Assembly (NCBI GenBank): GCA_013812695.1 | Contig: JACCSZ010000133.1 | Location: 1-28,364 of the forward strand | Source of the DNA: Gemmatimonadales bacterium | Lineage (GTDB): Bacteria > Gemmatimonadota > Gemmatimonadetes > Gemmatimonadales > GWC2-71-9 | Length of the DNA stretch: 28,364 nt | Direction: 5' to 3' | In this document: piece by piece, positions 9,361-16,927 of the stretch | Position numbering within the stretch: the stretch's first letter is position 1 | How the letters are laid out: every line of letters begins with the position of its first letter | Position numbers and translations under genes: made by a program | The notes under the pieces: model-generated | Seen by the model: only the letters and a program-made list of their open reading frames with translations | Told to the model about the DNA's origin: nothing | Database searches by the model: none

Positions 9361-10430
9361 TGCGGCTCCGCCACCTGGCCGCTCGAGGTTTCCGCAATCT
9401 GGCGGACCTCGACCGCGAGTTGCCCGAGTCCGGCCTGGTGCTCCTCGGCGCCAACGCCCAGGGCAAGACCAACCTGCTCGAGGCCATCTACTACCCGGTG
9501 CTGTTCCGCTCCTTTCGTGGGGCGGCCGACCAGGAGGTGGCCCGCTTCGATGGTCCCGGTTTTCAGGTCGAGGCGTCGATCGAGGATGGTCGCACCCTGG
9601 TGGTGAGCGCCGCGTATGCGGCCCAGGGACGCCGCAAACGCGTGCTCGTCGAGGGCCAGGAGCCCGAGCGCGTGGCCGACGCCGTCGGTGCGTGGCTCGC
9701 CGTCTCGTTCCTCCCGGACGACGTCGCACTCGCCACCGGCACGGCCGCGGGTCGGCGCGGGTACCTCGACCGGCTGCTCTCGCTCGCCGACCCGCACTAC
9801 CTGCGCTCGCTCGCCCGCTATCGCCACGCGCTTGCCCAGCGCAACAGCGGGCTGCGGCAGGGACGTCCCGAGCTGGCGTGCGCATTCGACGCGCCGCTCG
9901 CGGCGGCCGGCGCGGAAATCATGCGGGCCAGGGAGCGGTGGGTGGTGGGCGCCGCCGAGCAGTTCGCCGCGGAGCTCGACTGCCTGGGCGAGCGTGGCGG
10001 ACGGCTAGGCTATCGCGGCCAAGCGGCGCTGGCCGACCCGTCGCTCTGGGACGCCGTGTTGAGCGAGGCGCTCCCGCGCGATCGGGCGCGCGGCATGACG
10101 ACCGTCGGTCCGCATCGCGACGACCTGGTGCTCGAGGTCGGCGGCCGGCCGCTCCGGGAGTTCGGCTCCAACGGCCAGCAGCGGGGCGCGGCGGTGGCCC
10201 TCAAGCTGATCGAGCTGTCGGCCCTTCGAGCGGCGCGCGGCAGCGAGCCGGCGCTGCTCCTGGACGACGTGTTCGCCGCCTTCGATCGCGAGCGGCAGCG
10301 GCGCCTCGCGCACCGCCTGCTCGACGCCCCGGGCCGGCAGGTGATCCTGACGGCGCCGCGCATGGACGAGCTCCCGCCCGGCCTGTCCTTGCCGGTCTGG
10401 CACATCGACGCCGGCACGGTCACCTCGTGA
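9360..10430 (+). CDS. recF: DNA replication and repair protein RecF
   Basis: RecF is a cytoplasmic SMC-like ATPase that, with RecO and RecR, loads RecA at single-strand gaps. From the GTG at 9360 the protein has 356 residues, usual for RecF. It starts with the family pattern LRHLAARGFRNLADL, has a Walker A motif GANAQGKTN (30-38), the ABC signature region FGSNGQQRGAAVALKL, the preceding TTVGPHRDDL, and Walker B LLLDDVFAAFD. The GTG overlaps the TAG of the preceding lipoprotein gene by one base. The frame stays open upstream, but the RecF pattern begins exactly here. Downstream lie dciA (10 bases on) and gyrB, an order seen in several phyla. dnaA and dnaN, often beside recF, are absent here. 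Confidence 0.97.
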   Translation: MRLRHLAARGFRNLADLDRELPESGLVLLGANAQGKTNLLEAIYYPVLFRSFRGAADQEVARFDGPGFQVEASIEDGRTLVVSAAYAAQGRRKRVLVEGQEPERVADAVGAWLAVSFLPDDVALATGTAAGRRGYLDRLLSLADPHYLRSLARYRHALAQRNSGLRQGRPELACAFDAPLAAAGAEIMRARERWVVGAAEQFAAELDCLGERGGRLGYRGQAALADPSLWDAVLSEALPRDRARGMTTVGPHRDDLVLEVGGRPLREFGSNGQQRGAAVALKLIELSALRAARGSEPALLLDDVFAAFDRERQRRLAHRLLDAPGRQVILTAPRMDELPPGLSLPVWHIDAGTVTS

Positions 10431-10440
10431 GACGCACCCC

Positions 10441-10755
10441 GTGACCAAGCGGAAGCCGCCCGTTACGCTCGCAGAAGCCCTCGCGAGCTACCTCAAGCAG
10501 TCGGGGTTCTCGAAGCGGCTGCAACAGGCGGGCATCGTCGAGCAGTGGGCGGAGCTGGTCGGGCCGCAAATCGCGGCCGTCACGACCCCGGAGTCCGTGA
10601 CCCCCGATGGGGTCCTCCGGGTCCGCGTCTCCACCGCGGCGTGGGCGAACGAGCTGAGCCTGATGACGCCCCGGATCCTCGCCCGCCTGAACGCGGGGCG
10701 CACCGGGCGCGTGAAGCAGATCCGCTGGGTGCCGGGTGGCCCCAGCCCCAAATGA
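10441..10755 (+). CDS. dciA: DciA-like protein (DUF721)
   Basis: The 104-residue protein belongs to the DUF721 family, whose studied member DciA loads the replicative helicase DnaB in bacteria without DnaC. It has the typical layout: a basic N-terminus, helices with LAEALASYLKQSGFSKRL, the family pattern VEQWAELVGPQIAAVTTPESV, then VLRVRVSTAAWANELSLMTPRIL, and a short tail. It starts with GTG at 10441, and its TGA overlaps the first ATG of gyrB by three bases within ATGA. The recF-dciA-gyrB order supports a replication role. Family assignment is solid; helicase loading in this organism is inferred. Confidence 0.88.
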   Translation: MTKRKPPVTLAEALASYLKQSGFSKRLQQAGIVEQWAELVGPQIAAVTTPESVTPDGVLRVRVSTAAWANELSLMTPRILARLNAGRTGRVKQIRWVPGGPSPK

Positions 10756-12707
10756 TGGAGCCTATGGCCAAGAGTGAGATCGCCGCCCTCGACGGGACGC
10801 CGCAGTACAAAGCCGATTCCATCCAGGTCCTCAAGGGGTTGGAGGCCGTGCGCAAGCGCCCCGGCATGTACATCGGGTCGACGAGCGAGAACGGCCTGCA
10901 TCATCTCGTCTACGAGGTGGTCGACAACTCGATCGACGAGGCGCTCGCCGGATACTGCGACACGATCAACGTCACCATCCACGCCGACAACTCGATCACC
11001 GTCCAGGACAACGGGCGCGGTATCCCCGTGGACATGCATCCGACCGAGCGGATGCCGGCCGTCGAGGTGGCGCTGACCGTGCTGCACGCGGGCGGGAAGT
11101 TCGACAAGAACTCCTACAAGGTGTCCGGCGGCCTCCACGGCGTGGGTGTATCGGTGGTCAACGCGCTGAGCGAGCGGCTCGAGGTAGTGGTCGACCGCGA
11201 CGGCAACCGGCACCGCATGGCCTTCGTGCGCGGCAAGACAGTCAAGAAGCTGGAGACACTCGGCAAGGCGCGCGGCACCGGCACCACGGTCCGGTTCAAG
11301 CCCGATCCCGAGATCTTCACCGTGCTCGAGTTCCACTACACGACGCTGGCCGACCGGCTCCGCCAGCTCGCGTTCCTGAACAAGGGCATCACGATCACGA
11401 TCAAGGACGAGCGCGAGGACCAGAAGAAGCAGGAGACGTTTCTCGCCAAGGGGGGCCTGGTCGAATTCGTGCAGTGGCTCAACCGGAACAAGAAGCCGCT
11501 GCATCCGAAGCCGATCGCCTTCAGCGCCAGCAAGGACAACGTCGAGGTGGACCTGGCCCTGCAGTACGAGGACGGGTACAACGAGAACACATTCACTTTC
11601 GTCAATAACATCAACACCCATGAGGGCGGCACCCACCTCACCGGCTTCAAGAGCGCGCTCACGCGGACGATCAACGACGTAGCCAAGCGCCGTGACTTCC
11701 TGAAGAAAGAGGATTTCACCCTCTCGGGCGAGGACATCCGCGAAGGCCTGACCTGCGTGCTCCACGTCAAGGTGATGGAGCCGCAGTTCGAAGGTCAGAC
11801 CAAGACCAAGCTGGGCAACTCCGAGGTGGAGGGCATCGTCAAGGCGGTCGTGAACGAGCACCTCGGCAGCTACCTCGAAGAGCACCCGCCCGTCGCGCGC
11901 AACATCATCGAGAAGGCGGTGAGCGCGGCCCGGGCGCGCGAGGCGGCTCGGAAGGCGCGCGATCTGGTCCGCAAGAAATCCGGCCTCGAGAACGCGGTGC
12001 TCCCGGGCAAGCTGGCCGACTGTTCGCTCGACGACCCCGCCCATACCGAGATCTACCTCGTCGAGGGCGACTCGGCCGGCGGCAGCGCCAAGCAGGGGCG
12101 GAACCGCTCGTTCCAGGCCATCCTCCCGTTGCGGGGAAAGATCCTGAACGTCGAGCGCGCGCGGATCGACAAGATCCTCGGCAACGAGGAGATCCGGTCG
12201 ATGATCACGGCGATCGGCACCGGCGTCCGCGAGGACTTCAAGCTCGACGACGCCCGGTATCACAAGATCATCCTGATGACCGACGCCGACGTGGACGGCG
12301 CCCACATCCGGACGCTGTTGCTGACGTTTTTCTTCCGGCAGATGCAGGAGCTGGTCGAGGCGGGTTACGTCTACATCGCGCAGCCGCCGCTCTACCGCGT
12401 GGCCAAGGGCAAGGAGGAGTTCTACGCGTACACCGAGGCCGAGCGCGACGAATACACCAAGCGCTTCACCAACGGCGACGGCAAGGGGAGCGTCAACATC
12501 CAGCGCTACAAGGGCCTCGGCGAGATGAATCCGGACCAGCTCTGGCGTACCACGATGGATCCCGCCACCCGCACCATCCTCCGGGTCACGATGGAGGACG
12601 CGGTCGAGGCATCGAAGCTGTTCGACGAGCTCATGGGCGACGAGGTCGAGCCGCGGCGCCAGTTCATCGAGCGGAACGCGAAGTACGTGAGCAATCTGGA
12701 CGTGTAG
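10752..12707 (+). CDS. gyrB: DNA gyrase subunit B
   Basis: GyrB supplies the ATPase and part of the cleavage core of gyrase, which introduces negative supercoils. From ATG 10752 it has 651 residues, the short GyrB form without the insert of enterobacteria. Seen in order: VRKRPGMYIGST, the GHKL ATPase motif EVVDNSIDEAL, the loop GGLHGVGVSVVNALS, the QTKTKLGNSEV region, the Toprim motif EGDSAGGSAKQGRNR, metal-binding DADVDGAHI, and the C-terminal QRYKGLGEMNPDQLW. Two later ATGs (10755, 10764) are possible starts. The first forms an ATGA overlap with dciA, implying coupled translation. ParE is less likely given the QGRNRSFQAILPLRGKILNVE region. A strong hairpin closes the gene. Confidence 0.97.
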   Translation: MMEPMAKSEIAALDGTPQYKADSIQVLKGLEAVRKRPGMYIGSTSENGLHHLVYEVVDNSIDEALAGYCDTINVTIHADNSITVQDNGRGIPVDMHPTERMPAVEVALTVLHAGGKFDKNSYKVSGGLHGVGVSVVNALSERLEVVVDRDGNRHRMAFVRGKTVKKLETLGKARGTGTTVRFKPDPEIFTVLEFHYTTLADRLRQLAFLNKGITITIKDEREDQKKQETFLAKGGLVEFVQWLNRNKKPLHPKPIAFSASKDNVEVDLALQYEDGYNENTFTFVNNINTHEGGTHLTGFKSALTRTINDVAKRRDFLKKEDFTLSGEDIREGLTCVLHVKVMEPQFEGQTKTKLGNSEVEGIVKAVVNEHLGSYLEEHPPVARNIIEKAVSAARAREAARKARDLVRKKSGLENAVLPGKLADCSLDDPAHTEIYLVEGDSAGGSAKQGRNRSFQAILPLRGKILNVERARIDKILGNEEIRSMITAIGTGVREDFKLDDARYHKIILMTDADVDGAHIRTLLLTFFFRQMQELVEAGYVYIAQPPLYRVAKGKEEFYAYTEAERDEYTKRFTNGDGKGSVNIQRYKGLGEMNPDQLWRTTMDPATRTILRVTMEDAVEASKLFDELMGDEVEPRRQFIERNAKYVSNLDV

Positions 12708-12714
12708 CGTGCGC

Positions 12715-12746
12715 CAACGGGGCCGCGGAAGTCCGCGGCCCCGTTG
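12715..12746. terminator. Bidirectional terminator hairpin between convergent genes
   Basis: This is a perfect inverted repeat of 15 bases per arm (12715-12729 and 12732-12746) with an AG centre, almost all G and C. It begins 8 bases after the gyrB stop and ends 21 bases before the stop of the convergent lipoprotein gene. No T tract follows on either strand, as is common in GC-rich genomes, so termination may rest on the stem or need Rho. Position between two converging genes supports use in both directions. Confidence 0.85.
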
Positions 12747-12766
12747 CCCCACCCCACCACCCTACC

Positions 12767-13801
12767 TCAGGAGCCGCGACAACTCTTGAAGCTCCGGCTC
12801 TCCGCCTTGTTCCGCAGGTAGTCCATCGCGTCCCGGACGCTGCCGCTGGACAGGTAGCCCGAATCATACTGCCAGCTCAGGAAGGCGCACGGATACGAGC
12901 TGCTCAGCAGTGCCGATCCGAAGTCCCGGATTTGGCTCGCCGACATCGACGCCGTCTGCCATCCCGACCCGTCCAGGACGTTGAGCCCGACGATCAACGC
13001 CAGCCCCTTGGCCCGAGCCTTGGACACGTTGCTCTCGATGAAGTCGTAAACGTTCCCTTTGCTCGTCCAGTACTGCGCCCAAGCGGCATCCAGATAACGG
13101 TAGCTGCCCGACCAGTCGTCCATGTAGTCCGGATAGGCCCGGACGATCGTCGGTACATCCGGCCAGATCCCCTTGCTGTACCGCGCCATCTCCTCGACCG
13201 TCGACGGCGGCACCGGCCGTCCGCTCCAGTTGGACGGATCGTTCGGTTCGTCGATCAGGTAATGGCCGATGAGGGTCCCGCCTCGGGCGTAGGAATCGAG
13301 ATCGATGCTCTTGTAGCGGTCGATCTGCGCCTTCCACTTGCTGAAGCTGAAGTGGCCGTCCGAATCCTTGAAGTTCCGCTCGGAGCCGGCCAAGCTGAGC
13401 GCGACTTTGCCACCCCTCGAGCGGATCGCGTCCAGGTTGCTGCGGACGTACTCGGGCCAGATGTTGCGAAGGGCGCCGTTGAACCGGCTCCCGAACTGCT
13501 CGTTGGGCAGGTGGAACATCCCGAACGGAATGCCGCCCGCGAACGAGGCGCTGGCGAGCGAGACGCCTCCGGCGGGCGTGCCGGCGAGCGCGTCGACGGC
13601 GGGATCGCCTTCCTGCACCGGCAACGCCATGCCGACGTCCGTCCCCGCATCCGGCGCTTCGAGTGCGGTGCCGGGGTCGGTGCTGCCATCTGCGGTATAA
13701 GAGCTGGCGTCGTCGCATGCGCCGAGGGCGACGATCAGGGCGGCCATCAACGGCGCGCGGAACTGCGAGATCCGCCGGGCCGACTTGAAGCTGTGGGTCA
13801 T
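12767..13801 (-). CDS. Lipoprotein with possible TIM-barrel glycoside-hydrolase-like domain
   Basis: The protein has 344 residues from the ATG at 13801, preceded by a GAGAGGAAG ribosome site at good spacing; an upstream in-frame start at 13825 is less likely. Residues 1-29 are a lipoprotein signal ending in IVALGAC. An Asp/Ala-rich linker runs to about 75. The rest looks like an alternating alpha/beta barrel: GIPFGMFHLP, a strand GGKVALSLAGS, then IGHYLIDEPNDPSNW, where Asp184-Glu185-Pro resembles the acid/base end of strand 4 in clan-A hydrolases, then VPTIVRAYPDYM and a late strand FLSWQYDSGY. Catalysis and substrate are not established. It stands alone behind a long leader with a promoter-like element, so it may be separately regulated. 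It could be a non-catalytic glycan-binding protein. Confidence 0.8.
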   Translation of the reverse strand: MTHSFKSARRISQFRAPLMAALIVALGACDDASSYTADGSTDPGTALEAPDAGTDVGMALPVQEGDPAVDALAGTPAGGVSLASASFAGGIPFGMFHLPNEQFGSRFNGALRNIWPEYVRSNLDAIRSRGGKVALSLAGSERNFKDSDGHFSFSKWKAQIDRYKSIDLDSYARGGTLIGHYLIDEPNDPSNWSGRPVPPSTVEEMARYSKGIWPDVPTIVRAYPDYMDDWSGSYRYLDAAWAQYWTSKGNVYDFIESNVSKARAKGLALIVGLNVLDGSGWQTASMSASQIRDFGSALLSSSYPCAFLSWQYDSGYLSSGSVRDAMDYLRNKAESRSFKSCRGS

Positions 13802-14121
13802 ACGCGGGCTTCCTCTCTCCGTCACGGTAGTGTGGGAGGGACACAGTGGTTGCGTCAGGCGAGGGGCCAGCGCTCGGCAGGGCCAAAGCGGCGGCTCATC
13901 GTCAGAGGTCCTGACGCGAGTGGGTCAGGCAGAAGCTCTGCCCGATCCGACGAATGTGTTTTGAGGCGTGGGTCCGCTGAGACTAGGGAACTAGTCGTGC
14001 AGGGCGCGAAGGAATGAGCACCGAGCTGGTGTCATCTCGTCATCGTAGCTGCTCGCGCCGGAGCTAGAATCGTGACTTGGGTCACATTTGTCAACCCCCC
14101 AGATGGTCCGGATTTCTCAGT
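13802..14121 (-). other. 320-base gene-free leader upstream of the barrel lipoprotein
   Basis: No credible gene fills this stretch, the longest gap in the window. It holds a promoter-like element at 14066-14094, then about 255 bases of probable 5' untranslated leader ending in a good ribosome site. Within the leader are two short perfect hairpins, 13981-13996 (six-base arms, GGAA loop) and 13928-13942 (six-base arms, three-base loop). Two 14-codon open frames (14035-13991 and 13899-13855, minus strand) are possible but unsupported. I recognise no known riboswitch. Confidence 0.5.
14066..14094 (-). promoter_or_regulatory. Sigma70-like promoter with CRP/FNR-like palindrome in the spacer
   Basis: On the minus strand a perfect TTGACA (14094-14089) is followed by a 17-base spacer and GATTCT (14071-14066), a weak -10. 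The spacer and its edge contain TGTGA-N6-TCACG (14086-14071), one base from the CRP consensus TGTGA-N6-TCACA. An operator between -35 and -10 usually represses. The element points at the lipoprotein gene starting at 13801. No CRP/FNR gene is in the window, so the regulator is inferred. Confidence 0.45.
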
Positions 14122-14379
14122 CTACAATCGCACCGGCGGCCGCGGGCGCGCGGCTCCCGGTCCCCAGTCGTCGCCCTGGAAGTCGTCCTCGGGCCGGCGG
14201 TGGCTCTCCTGCTCGCGGACCTCGCGCTCGGCGGCCTCGAGCTCCGCGCGATCGATCCCGTCGTCGCCCACCAGGCGCGGGCCCCGGTGGCGTGGCCCGC
14301 GGACCAGCCAGACCACCAGCGCCACAACCACCGCACCGGCCACGAGCAGCGTGCCCACGGGTCCGCTCACCAACGGCAT
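14122..14379 (-). CDS. Small single-span membrane protein
   Basis: An 85-residue protein with one hydrophobic segment at about residues 7-27 (VGTLLVAGAVVVALVVWLV), then a basic Arg-Gly-Pro stretch on the presumed cytoplasmic side, an acidic helix ELEAAEREVREQE, and a Pro/Arg-rich tail. I do not recognise the family. Its start lies one base beyond the stop of the nucleoside phosphorylase gene, so it is probably the last gene of that operon. Base composition does not stand out. The membrane segment and tight spacing make it credible, but it is short and could be a chance frame in GC-rich DNA. Confidence 0.6.
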   Translation of the reverse strand: MPLVSGPVGTLLVAGAVVVALVVWLVRGPRHRGPRLVGDDGIDRAELEAAEREVREQESHRRPEDDFQGDDWGPGAARPRPPVRL

Positions 14380-14380
14380 C

Positions 14381-15715
14381 TCAGACGTCCTCCGGCAGCA
14401 CTTCCACCCCGCGGGCGGTGATTCGATGCGACACCAGCGCAGTGAGCCGGCCGGCGTCGCCGATGGCCACCGCCTCGCGCAGAGCAGTCATGCCGAGCGC
14501 GACACCCGCGTCGTCGCGGGCGAACACCGACGCGATCGGCTCGCCCGCTCGCACCAGGTCGCCAGGTTTGACGGTGATGACGAACCCTACGGTCGGGTCC
14601 ACCGTGTCCTCCACGGCGTTGCGCCCGCCGCCGAGCTCCACGATCGCGCGGCCGATCCGGCGCGGCTCCACCGCGGCCACCACCCCGGCGCGGTCGGCTC
14701 GGAACACCTCGACCGCGCGGGCCTGAGGCAGCACCCCGGGGTCCTCGACCACGCGCGGGTTGCCGCCCTGCGCCTCGATGACGCGGGCGAAAGTCTCCAG
14801 CGCCCGCCCGGACGTGATCGCCTCCTCCATCCGCTGCCGGGCTTCGGCCGCCGTGCGGGCGGCGCCCACCAGCACCAGCATTTCCGCGCCGAGCGCGTAC
14901 GTCACCTCCAGCAGGTCGGAGGGACCGCTGCCCCGAAGCCCCTCGATGGCCTCCTCGACCTCCAGGGCGTTGCCGCAGGCGCGTCCCAGCGGACGGTCCA
15001 TCGCCGTGAGCAGCGCGACGGTCGGGCAACCGCGGGTTTCGCCGAGCCCGATCATGGCGCGCGCCAGCTCGATACTCCGGGCGATGTCCTTGAGAAAGGC
15101 GCCGCTGCCCGTCTTCACGTCGAGTACCAGCCCGTTCAACCCTTCGGCCAGCTTCTTCGACATGATGCTCGCGGAGATGAGCGGGATCGACTCCACCGTG
15201 CCGGTCACGTCCCGCAGCGCGTACAATCGCTTGTCCGCGGGGGCGATCTCCGGCGTTTGTCCGAGCATCGCGCAGCCGAGCCTGTCGATCTGCGCCCGGG
15301 CCTGCTCGAGTGAGAGGTCCGTGCGAAACCCCGGGATCGATTCGAGCTTGTCGAGCGTGCCGCCGGTGTGCCCGAGGCCGCGTCCGGACATCATCGGCAC
15401 CGCCACGCCGCAGCTGGCCACCAGCGGCGCGAGCAGCAGAGACACCTTGTCGCCCACGCCGCCGGTGGAATGCTTGTCGGCGATCGGCACCGGGTGCCCG
15501 TCGAATCGAAGCCGATCGCCGGAATCGATCATCGCGTCGGTCAACGCAGCGAGCTCGTCGGCCTCCAGCCCGCGGAAGAACACCGCCATCAGGAGCGCCG
15601 ACATCTGGTAGTCCGGAACCCGGCCGGCCACGTAGTCGCGGACCAGCGTGTGCCAGACTGCCGGAGCCAGGCGGCCGCCGTCGCGCTTGTGCTCGATGAG
15701 CGCCGGGATCAACAT
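14381..15715 (-). CDS. deoA: Thymidine / pyrimidine-nucleoside phosphorylase
   Basis: This cytoplasmic salvage enzyme splits thymidine or uridine with phosphate to give the base and (deoxy)ribose 1-phosphate. It is 444 residues long, usual for the family. It shows the N-terminal helical part with VPDYQMSALLMAVFFRGL, the phosphate-binding region DKHSTGGVGDKVSLLLAPL near residue 80, the family signature SGRGLGHTGGTLDKLESIPG, LVLDVKTGSGAF, and a C-terminal barrel-sandwich domain with VKPGDLVRAGEPIASV. Thymidine phosphorylase (DeoA) and the broader Pdp enzyme cannot be separated by eye, so the symbol is provisional. A GGGAGAGGG ribosome site six bases before the ATG fixes the start. The gene is divergent from a TPR gene only 28 bases away. 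Confidence 0.95.
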   Translation of the reverse strand: MLIPALIEHKRDGGRLAPAVWHTLVRDYVAGRVPDYQMSALLMAVFFRGLEADELAALTDAMIDSGDRLRFDGHPVPIADKHSTGGVGDKVSLLLAPLVASCGVAVPMMSGRGLGHTGGTLDKLESIPGFRTDLSLEQARAQIDRLGCAMLGQTPEIAPADKRLYALRDVTGTVESIPLISASIMSKKLAEGLNGLVLDVKTGSGAFLKDIARSIELARAMIGLGETRGCPTVALLTAMDRPLGRACGNALEVEEAIEGLRGSGPSDLLEVTYALGAEMLVLVGAARTAAEARQRMEEAITSGRALETFARVIEAQGGNPRVVEDPGVLPQARAVEVFRADRAGVVAAVEPRRIGRAIVELGGGRNAVEDTVDPTVGFVITVKPGDLVRAGEPIASVFARDDAGVALGMTALREAVAIGDAGRLTALVSHRITARGVEVLPEDV

Positions 15716-15743
15716 TCGAAACCCTCTCCCTCAGGATGAACCT

Positions 15744-16529
15744 CTGAGTCCACATCGGCTCGCCGTCGCCGGACTGCTCACGTTCCTGCCGGTCGCGCCG
15801 CTCGGCGCGCAGGGTGTGGACGAACACGTCGCCATGGGCGTGGCAGCCGTGCAGGTCCACGATCTGCCCAACGCGCTCGCGCACTTCGAGGCGGCCTTGA
15901 CCCGCGACTCGCTGGCCTACGAGCCCAACTGGCGGGCCGCGCTCGTGCTGCTCGACCAGGGCGAGCGCATGCCCGATCGCAAGAAGAATCTTGAGCGCGA
16001 TTCACTGTACGCGCGAGCCGACCGCCTGGCGCGCCGTGCGGTGGCAGCCGACTCGCAGGGCGCCGAGGGCCACTTCGCCCTCGCGGCCGCGGTGGGCCGC
16101 GCGTCGCTTACCATGGGCAAGAAAGAGCGGATCCGCCGCGCGCGGCTCATCCGTGAGGAAGCGCAGCGCACGACAGAACTCGACCCACGCCACGACGGGG
16201 CGTACCACATCCTGGGCCGCTGGCACGCGGAGATCATGCGATTGTCCGGGCTCAGCCGCTTCTTCGCGAAACGGCTGCTCGGCGCCGGCATCTTCCGCGA
16301 GGCATCGTGGACCGGGGCGATCGCCAACATGGAACGGGCGGTGGAGCTCGACCCCGGGCGCCTGTACCACCGGCTTGCGCTGGCCGAGATCTACGCCGAC
16401 CGGAAGCGCTACGACGATGCGCGCGCCCAACTCGCGGACCTGGCAGCCCTGCCGGATCGGGAGCTGATGGACAGCGTCTACCGCGGCCGGGCGGATGCCC
16501 TGAGCGGCAAGATTGCGGACAAGCGGTAG
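15744..16529 (+). CDS. Secreted TPR-repeat protein, probable CTG start
   Basis: From the CTG at 15744 the protein has 261 residues and opens with a compact Sec signal peptide: SPHRLAV, a hydrophobic core, and cleavage near PLGA before QG. Repeated helical pairs follow: one early (VAAVQVHDLPNALAHFEAAL), one near the middle (EEAQRTTELDPRHDGAYHILGRWH), and one late (AIANMERAVELDPGRLYHRLALAEIY), matching TPR spacing. AGGA at 15733-15736 lies 7 bases before the CTG. The first ATG in frame, 15696, would overlap deoA by 20 bases, has no ribosome site, and adds a 16-residue leader to the signal peptide. The protein is probably a periplasmic scaffold for an unknown partner. The ORF is secure; the start is the uncertain part. 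Confidence 0.85.
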   Translation: MSPHRLAVAGLLTFLPVAPLGAQGVDEHVAMGVAAVQVHDLPNALAHFEAALTRDSLAYEPNWRAALVLLDQGERMPDRKKNLERDSLYARADRLARRAVAADSQGAEGHFALAAAVGRASLTMGKKERIRRARLIREEAQRTTELDPRHDGAYHILGRWHAEIMRLSGLSRFFAKRLLGAGIFREASWTGAIANMERAVELDPGRLYHRLALAEIYADRKRYDDARAQLADLAALPDRELMDSVYRGRADALSGKIADKR

Positions 16530-16580
16530 GCCGTCGGCCTCAGCGAGCTCCGCGCCGGTGGCGCAGCACCTCGCGCCGCG

Positions 16581-16832
16581 TCAGGCTGCCCGCCCGACCC
16601 AGACCCTCGGCCGTGTCTCGCGCAGGCGTTCGAGCCGGCGCCGGAGCCGGTGCCGAGCCTTGTCGCCGCGCTCGGGGGCGAACATCAGTGCGATCCCCGC
16701 TCCCAGCAGCGCGCCGAAGACCACGCCGGCGGCGAACCTGCCGAGGCCCCGGCCCCCGTTTGCTTCGTCCTCGGCCAACTCGGTCGTCCCGCCTTCGTCT
16801 TCGGCCATGCGCTCCTCCAGTTTGTCGCCCAC
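16581..16832 (-). CDS. YtxH-like small membrane protein
   Basis: This 83-residue protein begins with GTG at 16832, preceded at 7 bases by a near-perfect AGGAGG (16840-16845), which decides the start. An acidic N-terminus (about 1-25) leads into a glycine-rich membrane segment GRFAAGVVFGALLGAGIALMF followed by APERGDKARHRLRRRLERLRE, the classic YtxH pattern of a Gly-rich span, APxxG and a basic amphipathic helix. YtxH proteins are linked to general stress in Firmicutes, but a molecular role is not known. The gene is convergent with the TPR gene (51 bases apart) and divergent from the GAF gene. Confidence 0.85.
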   Translation of the reverse strand: MGDKLEERMAEDEGGTTELAEDEANGGRGLGRFAAGVVFGALLGAGIALMFAPERGDKARHRLRRRLERLRETRPRVWVGRAA

Positions 16833-16839
16833 GTGCGAA

Positions 16840-16845
16840 CCTCCT
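16840..16845 (-). promoter_or_regulatory. Strong ribosome-binding site of the YtxH gene
   Basis: The minus strand reads AGGAGG here, 7 bases before the GTG at 16832. It is among the best Shine-Dalgarno matches in the window and supports the GTG start over the later ATG nine codons in. Confidence 0.85.
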
Positions 16846-16927
16846 GCAACCTACGCGTATCCGGAAAAGCGTCAACCATCGTGACACCATAGACTTTTGA
16901 CAGATCGGCTGCACATTCCTTCATGAG

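Noticed and set aside
9360..12707. Replication origin next to recF-gyrB
   Set aside because: I see no DnaA-box-like TTATCCACA cluster and no AT-rich stretch; dnaA and dnaN are absent.
10488..12752. 754-residue open frame antisense to gyrB
   Set aside because: It mirrors gyrB codon for codon. The plus-strand frame carries all gyrase motifs, and the antisense product is low-complexity with no recognisable domain.
12932..14017. 361-residue plus-strand open frame antisense to the barrel lipoprotein and its leader
   Set aside because: No signal peptide or domain, Arg/Ala-rich composition; the minus strand has lipobox, ribosome site and promoter.
13855..14035. Two 14-codon open frames in the leader (14035-13991 and 13899-13855, minus strand)
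   Set aside because: No good ribosome site and no codon run suggesting attenuation. Frames this short are expected by chance; kept only as a note.
16897..16902. Perfect TTGACA as -35 of the GAF gene promoter
   Set aside because: No -10-like hexamer lies 16-18 bases downstream; TATACT at 16951 is 48 bases away.
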